A DNA stretch of 64,000 nt from JBGQOG01 sp052113705 (GCF_052113705.1 NZ_JBGQOG010000008.1:124001-188000), one strand, 5' to 3'. Counted from the stretch's first letter, positions 42,610 through 51,377 are shown. Notes: generated from the letters alone by a model not told the origin. Numbers and translations are program-made.

Positions 42610-43425
42610 TCAGACCGGCATCCGCAGCATCTTGCGCAGGCTTTTGTCAAACGCGGCGGCGGGGACAAAGCGGCGCAACAGGCTGACCCGGCGCGCAAGC
42701 TTGCCTGCCGGGTAGCGCATCTGCGGGCGGGCGTCTGTTGCGGCCTTCAGGACAGTTTCGGCCACAATCTCAGGCGTATCGCCCGCTTTGATCGCTTCCC
42801 CGATCGTGACCATCATGTCCGCGCGTGCTGCCCTGTAGGTATCCAGCATTTGATCCGGCTGAACGAGGTTCTCGTCAAAGGCGGTGCGGGTATAGGTCGG
42901 CTCAACCAGCGTGACGCGGATCCCGAGCGTGCGCACTTCATGATCAAGCGATTGGGAATAGCCTTCGATGGCATGTTTGGTCGCCGCATAGAGGGCAAAA
43001 TAGGGGGCCGGAATAAACCCATGTGCCGAGCTGAGATTGACAATCCTGCCCTGGCCTTGGCTGCGCATGATCGGCAGCACTGCATTGGTCATACGCATAA
43101 GGCCAAAGACATTGACGTCGAACAGAGCCTGCGCCTGCGCGACCGAGGATTCCTCGGCACCGCCGAAGAGGCCCACACCGGCATTGTTGACGAGCAGGTC
43201 GATGCGGCCCGCGCGGGCGATGACGTCTGCAACCACATGTGCCACGGAGGCATCATCGGTCACGTCACAGGCGAGCATGGTCACGCCATTGCCGCCGTCG
43301 GCCATGGCGCGGCGGCTGGTGCCAAACACGCGGTACCCCGCCTTTTGCAACGCTTTGGCGGTCTCGCGCCCGATGCCGGAAGATGCGCCCGTCACCAGAG
43401 CGACGCCAGGATTGGATTTGGTCAT
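42610..43425 (-). CDS. short-chain dehydrogenase/reductase (classical SDR)
   Basis: The 271-residue protein has TGASSGIGR for NAD(P) binding, the NNAGVG motif, the catalytic Ser in IVNLSSAHGF and YAATKHAIEGYS with Tyr and Lys. The C-terminal 60 residues (RPQMRYPAGKLARRVSLLRRFVPAAAFDKSLRK) are typical of SDRs related to retinol or oxidoreductase types. The start is uncertain between 43443 and 43425; AAAGAG lies before the second. The thioesterase gene lies 131 bases upstream on the same strand. Confidence 0.85.
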   Translation of the reverse strand: MTKSNPGVALVTGASSGIGRETAKALQKAGYRVFGTSRRAMADGGNGVTMLACDVTDDASVAHVVADVIARAGRIDLLVNNAGVGLFGGAEESSVAQAQALFDVNVFGLMRMTNAVLPIMRSQGQGRIVNLSSAHGFIPAPYFALYAATKHAIEGYSQSLDHEVRTLGIRVTLVEPTYTRTAFDENLVQPDQMLDTYRAARADMMVTIGEAIKAGDTPEIVAETVLKAATDARPQMRYPAGKLARRVSLLRRFVPAAAFDKSLRKMLRMPV

Positions 43426-43573
43426 GGAAGGGATCTCTTTCATTCGTGCTGGAGAAGGTCATGTGCATTGGGTTGGGGTTTGCGCAGTTCTGTTCGCGCT
43501 TTGCAGGCGGGTTCCCAAATAGCCCGGGCCGGAAGTTCGCGCCGATCCGGCGGAAGGGTCGGAACCACGGCGA

Positions 43574-44065
43574 TCACGTCTGTGGCGGCCGGATCAGGCA
43601 TGTCGATGTGCCATGGGCAAAAAGCCTGCCCTCTGCATCCTCGACCTTGCCGTCGAGCGTGATGACCGTGCGTCCGCGTGAGACTACGCGGCCGGTGATG
43701 GTCAATGCGCCGGAACCGGCGGTGATCGGGCGCAGGAATTTGGCGCTGGTTTCGTGTGACGGGCAGGTTTCGCCCGGCTGCAACGTGGTCTGCGCGGCAA
43801 GCGACATGGCGGTATCGAGCATCGTCAGGCTCCAGCCGCCATGCACCGTCATTGTCAGATTGTAAAAGCGCGCCTCCGGCGTTGCCATCAGCCTGACCAG
43901 CCCTGCCTCGGGCGGCAGCAGGGTGAAGGGCAGGGTTTCTGCCATTGGGGGGCGGGCTATGCGGCCCTCGGCCAGCCCCGCGACCCATTCGAGCCCGGAG
44001 AGCCCGATCAGCTGTGAAAATCCATCGGGTGTCGTGCCTGACGGGACCTGTGGCTCCTGCGTCAT
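43574..44065 (-). CDS. PaaI-like hotdog-fold thioesterase
   Basis: The 163-residue protein has the PaaI/YbgC-like hotdog core with the motif NLTMTVHGGWSLTMLDTAMSLA (the conserved HGG and Asp) and ETSAKFLRPITAGSG. It would hydrolyse acyl- or aryl-CoA esters. It may form a unit with the SDR gene downstream. Two TTTAGATTGC half-sites lie 123-175 bases upstream. Confidence 0.85.
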   Translation of the reverse strand: MTQEPQVPSGTTPDGFSQLIGLSGLEWVAGLAEGRIARPPMAETLPFTLLPPEAGLVRLMATPEARFYNLTMTVHGGWSLTMLDTAMSLAAQTTLQPGETCPSHETSAKFLRPITAGSGALTITGRVVSRGRTVITLDGKVEDAEGRLFAHGTSTCLIRPPQT

Positions 44066-44187
44066 TGAACCAACTCCCCTGCCGCAGCGCCTGCGCCAAG
44101 CGGGCGCCCGGGGAGAGCTTTGGCCGCCACCATGGCCGGACGGTTTTCTGCGGTCTGATGGCGTCTCATCCGCATTTCAAGGCTCCA

Positions 44188-44240
44188 TTTAGATTGCGAT
44201 GAAGATCAATACTGCTTTTGGATTTCGATAGCAATCTAAA
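44188..44240 (-). promoter_or_regulatory. paired TTTAGATTGC operator sites upstream of the thioesterase
   Basis: TTTAGATTGC (44188-44197) and its exact complement GCAATCTAAA (44231-44240) face each other with 33 bases between, in the 44066-44452 gap. The same 10-mer occurs at 50643 before tetR and at 57441 before the second RND operon, which suggests one shared regulator. Nothing else coding was seen in the gap. Confidence 0.6.
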
Positions 44241-44406
44241 TTGATGGGGTGATGGAAGGGAGCGGATACCTGACCCAAAGGCCCGGATAGTCTGTCAGTG
44301 GGGGAGGGGGCGCTTTCTTGCGGCATGGCGCTCAGCGCGGGCAAACACCCGCAGCGTTTTCCGGTGTGCCTCAGAAAGATCTGGTGGGATGCCGGGGGCA
44401 GAGGCC

Positions 44407-44442
44407 GGGCCGGCGCGGCACCCGACGGTGCCCGACCGGCCC
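44407..44442 (-). terminator. hairpin after the second LacI gene
   Basis: GGGCCGG/CCGGCCC (outer) and GGCACC/GGTGCC (inner) stack into a long two-part stem with a CGAC loop just behind the LacI stop. It lacks a T run on the minus strand. Confidence 0.5.
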
Positions 44443-44452
44443 GAACGCAGGT

Positions 44453-45466
44453 TCAGGTCGTTTGCCGCGGCATGAATTGTCCGGGCAGAATGACCTCTGT
44501 CTTGTCGTTCCCCTCGAGCACGCCCACCAACGCCTCGGCCATTTTGGTGATCGGCTGGCGATAGGTGGTCAGCGCGTGGCTGGCCAGACTGGCCAGCGGG
44601 ATATCGTCAAATCCGGTGACCGCGATGTCCTCCGGCACGCGAAGGCCCAGCGAAAACCGCAGCGCTTCCAGCGCGCCGATGGCGACAATATCATTCTCGC
44701 AGACCAGCACATCGGGCAGATCGGCGCGCGCGCGGTCGGAGAGTTCCGCCACCACCGCCTCCCGCGCGAGGAACACATCATATTGTGCCACATGCATCAC
44801 CGGCGGCACACATCCGGTCAGCTCCTGCCAACGCGCGGCAAAGCTGTCTTTGCGCTTGAGGACCGCAGATTGCCCGCCGGGGCCCGCCACGAACAATGGG
44901 CGGCGGCGGCCTCGTTCATAAAGATGATCGGCGATCTCGCGCATGGCCACCGCATCATCGCAGCAGATGGTGATGGTGTTGGGATTGGTGCTGGTGCGCG
45001 CAAAAACGATCAGCTTTTTGACCCGGCGCGCACCCAGGGCCGTGCTCAGAATACTGTCATCAAAGCGGGTGCCGATCACCACCGCCGCATCCACCCGCCG
45101 CTGACTGGCGGCGAGAAAGGCAGAAGAAGCATCCGCCTCGCTCAGCATATTGACCAGAAGTACGCCCCAGCCTTCCTGCCGCAGGATGCGTGAGAGGCGC
45201 TCCAACTGAACCAGTTTATGCGGGTTGGAAAAGTCGTCCAGCATCAGCGCGACCAGACCGGAGCGGTCCGAGGCGAGGCCTGCGGCGTGCAGGTCGGGCA
45301 CATAGCCGAGGGCCTCGGCCGCCGTCATCACCTTGGCGCGGGTTTTCTTGGAAATCGACGCATCTTTCTTGAAAGCACGCGCCACCGTCCAGCGCGATAC
45401 CCCGGCCGCCTCGGCAACGTCATCTGCCGTCACCGATGTCGTCTCGAAAAATTCAGGCTCGTCCAT
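44453..45466 (-). CDS. LacI-family transcriptional regulator
   Basis: The 337-residue protein has an N-terminal helix-turn-helix (VTADDVAEAAGVSRWTVARAFKK) and a sugar-binding regulatory domain with GLVALMLDDFSNPHKLVQLERL, DVLVCENDIVAIGALEALRF and VTGFDDIPLASLASHALTTYRQP. It is divergent from the inositol-dehydrogenase/sugar ABC operon. Two CG-centred palindromes lie in the shared 146-bp gap, so it is the probable repressor of that operon and of itself. Confidence 0.93.
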   Translation of the reverse strand: MDEPEFFETTSVTADDVAEAAGVSRWTVARAFKKDASISKKTRAKVMTAAEALGYVPDLHAAGLASDRSGLVALMLDDFSNPHKLVQLERLSRILRQEGWGVLLVNMLSEADASSAFLAASQRRVDAAVVIGTRFDDSILSTALGARRVKKLIVFARTSTNPNTITICCDDAVAMREIADHLYERGRRRPLFVAGPGGQSAVLKRKDSFAARWQELTGCVPPVMHVAQYDVFLAREAVVAELSDRARADLPDVLVCENDIVAIGALEALRFSLGLRVPEDIAVTGFDDIPLASLASHALTTYRQPITKMAEALVGVLEGNDKTEVILPGQFMPRQTT

Positions 45467-45519
45467 GCGGTCTCCTTCGGGCTGACTTTACACTCTGCGA
45501 TGCGGCATGAAAAGATTTT

Positions 45520-45556
45520 TGCTCGCGCGTGCAGATTATAATTGCTCGCGCGAGCA
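45520..45556. promoter_or_regulatory. tandem LacI-type operators between divergent lacI and iolG-like genes
   Basis: TGCTCGCGCGAGCA (45543-45556) is a perfect 14-bp palindrome with central CG. TGCTCGCGCGTGCA (45520-45533) is a second copy with one mismatch, 23 bases away centre to centre, with an AT-rich stretch (GATTATAATT) between that may hold a promoter. This is a classic arrangement for a sugar repressor. Confidence 0.75.
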
Positions 45557-45612
45557 TTTTGCGGGAATGTGACCCGACAAGTTGCTCTGCAGAGATTCGG
45601 GAGGAGTGCAGA

Positions 45613-46626
45613 ATGCTCAGGGTTGCCCTGCTGGGGGCCGGCCGTATTGGTCAGGTCCATGCGCGCAGTATTGCCGCAAATGCTCACAGCGCATTGGTCG
45701 CCGTGGCGGATGTTCACGCGGAGGCTGCCGCGAAACTCGCGGAGGCATACGGCGCCGCGGCGATGACGGTCGAGGCCGTTCTGGCCGATGCCTCGATTGA
45801 TGCGGTGCTGATTGCCACCTCGACCGACACGCATTCGGACCTGATCGAGGCTGCCACGGCGGCCGGCAAAGCGGTCTTGTGCGAAAAGCCGGTGGATCTG
45901 TCGCTCGCCCGGGCGCAGGCCTGTCTGGCGGCGACGCAGCATCATAAAGCGCCGGTGATGATCGGTTTCAACCGCCGCTTTGACCCCAATTTCGCCGCGT
46001 TGAAGGCGGCCTATGACCGGGGCGAGATCGGCAAGGGCGAATTGCTCTCGGTCACTTCGTTCGACCCGGCGCCGCCGCCGGTTTCCTATGTCAAAGTCTC
46101 GGGCGGATTGTTCCGCGATATGATGATCCATGATTTCGACATGGCCTGCTGGATCTATGGCGGCGCGCCGGACCGGGTGACGGCGGTGGGGTCTTCGATC
46201 GTGGATCCGGCGATTGGCGCGGCGGGCGATGTTGATACGGCGGTGGTGACGCTGATCTGGAATGACGGGCGCATCGCGGTCATCAAAAACTCGCGCCGCG
46301 CGGTCTATGGCTATGATCAGCGGGTGGAGCTGCTGGGCTCTGAGGGGCTTTTGGGCGCAAAGAACGTGCTGGAAAACACCGTTGAGAAGATCACGGTGGC
46401 AGGCGCGGTCTCGGCCAAGCCGGAGTATTTCTTTCTTGAGCGGTACATGCGGGCCTATGCGGCGGAATGGTCGGCCTTTGTGGCCGCCGTTGCGGCGGGC
46501 ACGGCGGTGCCGGTCAGCCTGCAGGATGGGGTGGCGGCATTGGCCGTTGCCGAAGCGGCGACCCGTTCGGCGCAGACCGGCCAAACCGTCGCGTTGAGTG
46601 CGGCGATGCTGGAGGCTGCGGCATGA
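45613..46626 (+). CDS. iolG: Gfo/Idh/MocA oxidoreductase, inositol 2-dehydrogenase type
   Basis: The 337-residue protein has the NAD motif GAGRIGQVHARSI, the catalytic lysine in CEKPVDLS and the segment GGLFRDMMIHDFDMACWIYG typical of myo-inositol 2-dehydrogenases. GGAGGAG is 7 bases before the ATG at 45613. Its stop overlaps the epimerase start by 4 bases. Scyllo-inositol or another cyclitol or pyranose is also possible as substrate; other iol genes are absent from this window. Confidence 0.85.
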   Translation: MLRVALLGAGRIGQVHARSIAANAHSALVAVADVHAEAAAKLAEAYGAAAMTVEAVLADASIDAVLIATSTDTHSDLIEAATAAGKAVLCEKPVDLSLARAQACLAATQHHKAPVMIGFNRRFDPNFAALKAAYDRGEIGKGELLSVTSFDPAPPPVSYVKVSGGLFRDMMIHDFDMACWIYGGAPDRVTAVGSSIVDPAIGAAGDVDTAVVTLIWNDGRIAVIKNSRRAVYGYDQRVELLGSEGLLGAKNVLENTVEKITVAGAVSAKPEYFFLERYMRAYAAEWSAFVAAVAAGTAVPVSLQDGVAALAVAEAATRSAQTGQTVALSAAMLEAAA

Positions 46627-47450
46627 CGCGCGATTACGGCTGCTGCACCTGGATTTTCGGCGGTGAGGATCTGGCCGCCATTGCCGACCGCGTGGCGCGG
46701 GCGGGGTTGCAGGGGGTGGAGCTGCATGGCGACATCGAGGGGATCGATCCGGCGGAGGCGGGCAGGATTTTTGCCGCCAAGGGCCTGAAGATTTTCTCGA
46801 TCACCCCCGGCGACGCCGATATTTCCCACCCCGATGCCGGGGTCCGCGCGGCGGCGGTGGAATATTACCGCCGCCTGATGGACTGGGCGGTGTTGCTGGG
46901 GCAGGGGCCCGGCCTGCCGCGGATTTCCTGTCATGGACAGGTGACCCGCATCCGCCCCATGGGCACGCAGGCCGAAGAGGATGCGCTGCTGATCGAGAGC
47001 GTGAAGCAGATCACCGGCTTTGCGGCTGCCAAGGGCCTGCCGGTGGTGTTCGAGATCCTGAACCGCTACGAAAGCCATCAGGTGCGCACGGTTGCCGAGG
47101 GGCTGGCGCTGCTGGACAAGGTCGGCGCGGCCAACCTCAGCCTGCTGCCCGATGCCTATCACATGAACATCGAAGAGGCCGATCCCGCTGCCGCCTTGCG
47201 GCAGGGCGGTGCGGCCATCGGGCTCTATCATGCAGCAGACAGCAACCGCTGCGCGGTGGGCGAGGGGCATACCGACTTTGCCGCCCAGATCGCCGCACTG
47301 GATGCGATTGGCTATGCGGGCCCGATCATCATCGAACCGGCGGCCCCCGGCCCCGATCCGTTCAACACGGATAAGGGCCCGGGCTTCCGCGACATTCTCG
47401 AGGCGCAACTTGCCGCCTCGGCCCGCGCGCTCGCCGCGCTGGCACGCTGA
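46623..47450 (+). CDS. sugar phosphate isomerase/epimerase family TIM barrel
   Basis: The 275-residue AP-endonuclease-2-type barrel has metal-ligand-like glutamates in VFEILNRYESHQ and IIIEPAAPGPDP, an Asp and His in LLPDAYHMNIEE and a late HTDFAAQ. Relatives include D-tagatose/psicose 3-epimerase, hydroxypyruvate isomerase and inosose isomerase (IolI). With the inositol-dehydrogenase-like gene, an inosose or ketohexose isomerase role is the best guess. It is translationally coupled to that gene. Confidence 0.82.
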   Translation: MTRDYGCCTWIFGGEDLAAIADRVARAGLQGVELHGDIEGIDPAEAGRIFAAKGLKIFSITPGDADISHPDAGVRAAAVEYYRRLMDWAVLLGQGPGLPRISCHGQVTRIRPMGTQAEEDALLIESVKQITGFAAAKGLPVVFEILNRYESHQVRTVAEGLALLDKVGAANLSLLPDAYHMNIEEADPAAALRQGGAAIGLYHAADSNRCAVGEGHTDFAAQIAALDAIGYAGPIIIEPAAPGPDPFNTDKGPGFRDILEAQLAASARALAALAR

Positions 47451-47471
47451 ATTCGGCTCTGCCGGATCCCA

Positions 47472-47493
47472 CGGGCGGCAGGAGGGCCGCCCG
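47472..47493 (+). promoter_or_regulatory. hairpin before the sugar-binding protein gene
   Basis: CGGGCGGC and GCCGCCCG form a perfect 8-bp stem with a 6-base loop, 34 bases before the binding-protein ATG. It may be a processing or stabilising element that raises the level of the binding-protein message. Confidence 0.4.
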
Positions 47494-47527
47494 GGTCTAA
47501 GAACGTAACATTTCCAGGGAGGGAAAC

Positions 47528-48451
47528 ATGAAGAAGACTTTTGCCGCGCTGCTGGGCGCGACGGCACTCTGCCTTGCGGCACCGGTTCTGGCTGCCGATA
47601 TCGTGGTGGTGGCGCATGGCCAGGCCAATGACCCGTTCTGGTCGGTGGTGAAAAACGGTGTGGAGCAGGCCGCCAAGGACACCGGCGTGAATGTGGAATA
47701 CCGCTCGCCCGAAACCTTTGACATGGTGGCGATGAGCCAGCTGATCGACGCGGCGGTCAACCAGCAGCCCGATGGTCTGGTGGTGTCGATCCCGGATGCG
47801 GATGCGCTGGGGCCGTCGATTCAACGTGCGGTGGCGGCGGGGATTCCGGTCATCTCGATCAACTCCGGTTCGGATGTCTCGAAATCTCTCGGGGCGCTGC
47901 TGCACATCGGGCAGGATGAGAAAGACGCGGGCATGAAGGCTGGCGCCAAGCTGGCCGAAATGGGCGGCAAGAAAGGTATCTGCGTCAACCAGGAGGTGGG
48001 CAATGTCTCGCTCGACCTGCGCTGCGCGGGCTTTGCCGAGGGGTTTGGCGGTCCGGTGACCGTGCTGCCGACCGGCAATGATCCGACCGAGATCGAATCC
48101 AAACTGCGCGCGGCCCTTGAGGCCGATCCCGAAGTGGACACGGTAATGGCGTTGGGGGCCTCGACCGCGGGTGAGCCCTCGGTGGCTGCCGTCAAAGCAC
48201 TGGGCCGCAGCGATGTCAAAGTGGCCAGCTTCGATCTTTCCGCAGGCTTTCTTGAGGCGATCATCGCGGGCGATGCCGCCTTTGCCATCGACCAGCAGCA
48301 GTTCCTGCAGGGGTATCTGGCGGTCGATTTCCTCGCGCTCAACGCCCAGTACGGCCTGATGCCGGGTGGCAACGTGCCGTCCGGGCCGAACCTGATCACC
48401 GCCGATAAAGCGGCCCAGGTGGTTGAACTGTCGGCAAAAGGGATCCGCTGA
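47528..48451 (+). CDS. sugar ABC transporter substrate-binding protein (type I periplasmic fold)
   Basis: The 307-residue protein has a signal peptide of about 23 residues (cleavage after PVLAA). The ribose-binding-type fold follows, with IVVVAHGQANDPFWSVVKNGVEQAAKD, VSIPDADALGPSIQRAVAAGIPVISINSG and DQQQFLQGYLAVDFL. Homologues bind ribose, fructose, xylose or inositol. The ribosome site CAGGGAGGG is strong. It is the first gene of the transporter block. Confidence 0.92.
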   Translation: MKKTFAALLGATALCLAAPVLAADIVVVAHGQANDPFWSVVKNGVEQAAKDTGVNVEYRSPETFDMVAMSQLIDAAVNQQPDGLVVSIPDADALGPSIQRAVAAGIPVISINSGSDVSKSLGALLHIGQDEKDAGMKAGAKLAEMGGKKGICVNQEVGNVSLDLRCAGFAEGFGGPVTVLPTGNDPTEIESKLRAALEADPEVDTVMALGASTAGEPSVAAVKALGRSDVKVASFDLSAGFLEAIIAGDAAFAIDQQQFLQGYLAVDFLALNAQYGLMPGGNVPSGPNLITADKAAQVVELSAKGIR

Positions 48452-48464
48452 TCCGAAGAGTTTA

Positions 48465-48492
48465 CGGCGCGGGGCGATGCCGCCCCGCGCCG
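48465..48492 (+). terminator. intercistronic hairpin after the sugar-binding protein gene
   Basis: CGGCGCGGGGC and GCCCCGCGCCG form a perfect 11-bp stem with a 6-base loop between the binding-protein and permease genes. It lacks a T run and probably protects the upstream message. Confidence 0.55.
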
Positions 48493-48516
48493 GTTACAGC
48501 GTCCAGGGAGGACAGA

Positions 48517-49623
48517 ATGCCTGTGGAAATCACAACCCAGGCCGACGAACGTCTCCGCAAGGAAACGTTCTTCGCCACACTCGTCAAACGGCCGGAACTT
48601 GGCTCTATCGCCGGTTTGGTGCTGGTGACGGTCTTTTTCCTTTTCACCGCAGATAGCGCGATGTTCACCCTGTCGGGGATCATGAACTTTCTCAGCCCGG
48701 CGGCGCAGCTTGGCCTGTTGGCCATTGGCGCGGCGCTGCTGATGATCGGGGGCGAGTTCGACCTGTCGATCGGCTCGATGGTCGCTTTTGCCGGGATGAT
48801 TTTCGGCGCGCTGACGGTGAATGCGGGCCTGCCGCTGCTGGTCGCGATTCCCGCCACATTGCTGGCGGCGGCCCTGGTGGGCCTGATGAACGGCCAGCTG
48901 ACCATCCGGACCGGCCTGCCATCCTTCATCGTCACGCTGGCTTCGCTGTTTATCCTGCGCGGGCTGACGCTGGTGGGGCTGAAATGGCTGACCGGCGGCT
49001 CGACCCAATTGCGCGGCGTGCGCGATGCGGTGGCGGGCGATCTGCTGACCCCGCTGTTTTCGGGCGATGCCTTCACCGGCCTCTTCGCCAAACTGGCGGA
49101 AATGGGTCTGATCGAGACCTTCAACAATGGCGCGGCGAAAGTGCCGGGCATTCCTGTCGAAATTCTGTGGTTCCTGGCGATGGCAGGGGCGGCCACCTGG
49201 GTCTTGCTGCGCACCCCCGCCGGCAACTGGATCTTTGCCTCGGGCGGTGATGCCAATGCGGCGGCCAATTCCGGGGTGCCGGTCCGCAATGTGAAAGTGG
49301 CGCTGTTCATGTTCACCGCCTGCTGCGCCGCTTTGCTGGCGATCATGCAGGTCCTGGATGCCGGTTCGACCGACGCCCGCCGCGGCTTCCAAAAGGAATT
49401 CGAAGGCATCATTGCGGCGGTGATCGGCGGCTGCCTGCTGACGGGGGGCTACGGCTCGGCCATCGGCGCCTTCTTCGGCTCGATCATCTTCGGCATGGTG
49501 GTGATTGGCCTGACCTATACCAAGATCGATCAGGATTGGTTTCAGGTGTTTCTGGGCGGCATGCTGCTCCTCGCGGTGGTCTTCAACAACATCATCCGCA
49601 AACGCGTGACGGGAGAGCGGTGA
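48517..49623 (+). CDS. sugar ABC transporter permease (RbsC/FrcC type)
   Basis: The 368-residue membrane protein has about ten hydrophobic segments with the family motifs LLMIGGEFDLSIGSM and the EAA-like GNWIFASGGDANAAANSGVPVRNVK. Late GGCLLTGGYGSAIGAFFGSIIFGM is also typical. It forms the channel of the carbohydrate importer with the adjacent ATPase, which begins 1 base later. Confidence 0.93.
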   Translation: MPVEITTQADERLRKETFFATLVKRPELGSIAGLVLVTVFFLFTADSAMFTLSGIMNFLSPAAQLGLLAIGAALLMIGGEFDLSIGSMVAFAGMIFGALTVNAGLPLLVAIPATLLAAALVGLMNGQLTIRTGLPSFIVTLASLFILRGLTLVGLKWLTGGSTQLRGVRDAVAGDLLTPLFSGDAFTGLFAKLAEMGLIETFNNGAAKVPGIPVEILWFLAMAGAATWVLLRTPAGNWIFASGGDANAAANSGVPVRNVKVALFMFTACCAALLAIMQVLDAGSTDARRGFQKEFEGIIAAVIGGCLLTGGYGSAIGAFFGSIIFGMVVIGLTYTKIDQDWFQVFLGGMLLLAVVFNNIIRKRVTGER

Positions 49624-49624
49624 T

Positions 49625-50404
49625 ATGGCAGATCCCATCATCCATATGGACGGCATCAAAAAGCACTTTGGCAATGTGATCGCGCTGAACGGGGTCACGT
49701 TCGATGTGCGGCCGGGCGAATGCCACTGCCTGCTGGGGGACAATGGCGCCGGAAAGTCCACCTTTATCAAAACCATGTCCGGCGTGTTCAAACCGACCGA
49801 AGGCTCGATCACCTTCGAGGGCAAACCGCTCAGCTTCTCCAGCCCGCGCGACGCGATGGAGGCGGGGATCGCCACGGTGTTTCAGGATCTGGCGATGATC
49901 CCGCTGATGTCAGTGGCGCGTAACTTCTTCATGGGGCGTGAGCCGACCAAGGGGCGCGGCCTGTTCAAGCGGTTCGACACCCAGTTGGCCAATCAGATCA
50001 CCGTGGAGGAGATGCGCAAGATGGGCATCAACCTGCGCGGCCCCGATCAGGCGGTGGGCACCCTTTCGGGCGGCGAGCGGCAGACGGTGGCGATTGCCCG
50101 CGCGGTGTTTTTCGGCGCGAAAGTGCTGATCCTGGACGAGCCGACCTCGGCGCTTGGCGTGCGGCAAACCGCCAATGTGCTGGCCACGATTGACCGGGTA
50201 CGGGCGCAGGGCGTGGGGGTGGTGTTCATTTCGCACAACGTCCGCCATGCGATGGCGGTGGGCGACCGCTTTACCGTGCTGAACCGCGGCAAGACGCTGG
50301 GCACCGCCGCGCGCGGCGAGATCAAGGCCGATGAATTGCAGGAGCTGATGGCTGGTGGCCAGGAACTGGCCGAGCTGGAAGGTTCGCTCGGCGGCACCAT
50401 CTGA
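49625..50404 (+). CDS. sugar ABC transporter ATP-binding protein, single domain (FrcA type)
   Basis: The 259-residue ATPase has Walker A GDNGAGKST, signature LSGGERQTVAIARAV and Walker B VLILDEPTSALG. Unlike RbsA or MglA (about 500 residues, two domains) it has one domain, as in FrcA of rhizobial fructose/mannose/ribose systems. Together with the permease and binding protein it makes a complete importer in the LacI-controlled operon. Confidence 0.93.
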   Translation: MADPIIHMDGIKKHFGNVIALNGVTFDVRPGECHCLLGDNGAGKSTFIKTMSGVFKPTEGSITFEGKPLSFSSPRDAMEAGIATVFQDLAMIPLMSVARNFFMGREPTKGRGLFKRFDTQLANQITVEEMRKMGINLRGPDQAVGTLSGGERQTVAIARAVFFGAKVLILDEPTSALGVRQTANVLATIDRVRAQGVGVVFISHNVRHAMAVGDRFTVLNRGKTLGTAARGEIKADELQELMAGGQELAELEGSLGGTI

Positions 50405-50424
50405 GTTCCCCGGCACCACAGAAT

Positions 50425-50505
50425 GACGGGCCCCTCCGCGCCCGTCCGCCGGGCCTCCCCAGCCTGGCCAGCAAGGGCCGAAGAGCATTGGCTTTTCGGC
50501 CCTTG
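50425..50505 (+). terminator. tandem hairpins after the sugar transporter operon
   Basis: Two stems follow the operon: GACGGGC/GCCCGTC (50425-50446) and a strong CAAGGGCCGAA/TTCGGCCCTTG (50472-50505) with an inner AGC/GCT pair and ATTG loop. Neither is followed by a clear T run. The rest of the 50405-50709 gap holds the tetR promoter region. Confidence 0.55.
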
Positions 50506-50642
50506 ATCATATGTGGCGCATGCTCTGCGCTGAGCGGCCAAGTGATCCTGTTCGTTCTGGTGTCATCCTTGGACAGCTATTTGTTTCTTGCGTCATCCGG
50601 TGGCTGTCCAACATTCGGGTGAACGCCGGGGGCTTTCGGCAT

Positions 50643-50665
50643 TTTAGATTGCAATCGGTCTCTAA
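50643..50665 (+). promoter_or_regulatory. putative TetR operator upstream of tetR-fabF
   Basis: TTTAGATTGC starts at 50643, the inner GATTGCAATC (50647-50656) is a perfect palindrome, and outer TTAGA/TCTAA arms span 50644-50665. The 10-mer is shared with sites at 44188, 44231 and 57441. It is 45-67 bases before the TetR start, so autoregulation is likely. Confidence 0.6.
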
Positions 50666-50709
50666 TTTCACTATATCTCGTTCACGCAAACTGGAAACGG
50701 GAGTGCTCC

Positions 50710-51288
50710 ATGCGGGTCAGTCGCGCGCAGGCGGAAGAAAACCATCAGGCCATCATCAATGTGGCGAGCCGTCTGTTCCGCGAACATGGCTTTGACGGGA
50801 TTGGCCTCAAGGATCTGATGAAGGGCGCGGGCTTGACGCAGGGCGGGTTTTACAAGCAGTTCGCCTCGAAGGAAGATCTGATGGCGCAGGCCTCGCAACG
50901 CGCCTTTGAAATGGCAACGCGCCGTTGGTCTGACGCGATTGCGGCCCACCCGGATGCGGCGCTTGAAACGATCATCGGGTTTTATCTGTCGCCGGAACAC
51001 AGTGGCGAAAAGGGCGATGGCTGTCCGCTGGCGGCGCTGGCGGGCGATGCGGCACGGCAGGGGCCAGAGGTGAAGGAGCGTTTCGAAGCCGGGCTGAAAT
51101 CGCATTTGCAGGTTCTCGACGAAGTGCTGCCTTCCGCTGAGGGCACGCGGCCGCTGGGCGCGGCCATGTCGATGCTGTCGCTGATGGTCGGCGCGGTGCT
51201 CTTGTCACGCGCGGTGAACGATGAGGCGCTGTCGCAGGGCTTTCTTGCCGCAGCGGCGGATCAGGCGCGGGACATCGCGGCGTCATAA
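50710..51288 (+). CDS. TetR-family regulator
   Basis: The 192-residue protein has the TetR DNA-binding domain at residues about 10-60 (INVASRLFREHGFDGIGLKDLMKGAGLTQGGFYKQFASKEDLM) and a TetR_C-like ligand domain with CPLAALAGDAARQGPEVKERF. This AcrR/NemR-like group often controls electrophile or fatty-acid-linked detoxification. It precedes fabF by 89 bases on the same strand. The 10-mer in its promoter recurs before the second RND operon and the thioesterase gene. Confidence 0.9.
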   Translation: MRVSRAQAEENHQAIINVASRLFREHGFDGIGLKDLMKGAGLTQGGFYKQFASKEDLMAQASQRAFEMATRRWSDAIAAHPDAALETIIGFYLSPEHSGEKGDGCPLAALAGDAARQGPEVKERFEAGLKSHLQVLDEVLPSAEGTRPLGAAMSMLSLMVGAVLLSRAVNDEALSQGFLAAAADQARDIAAS

Positions 51289-51377
51289 GAATTCAGACGG
51301 GCGCAATCTGTGACCGGCTCCCGCTGCGGCGGGGGGCCTGTTGCGGTGCGTGCCAGGCAACCGGGAGGTGAGAGATC

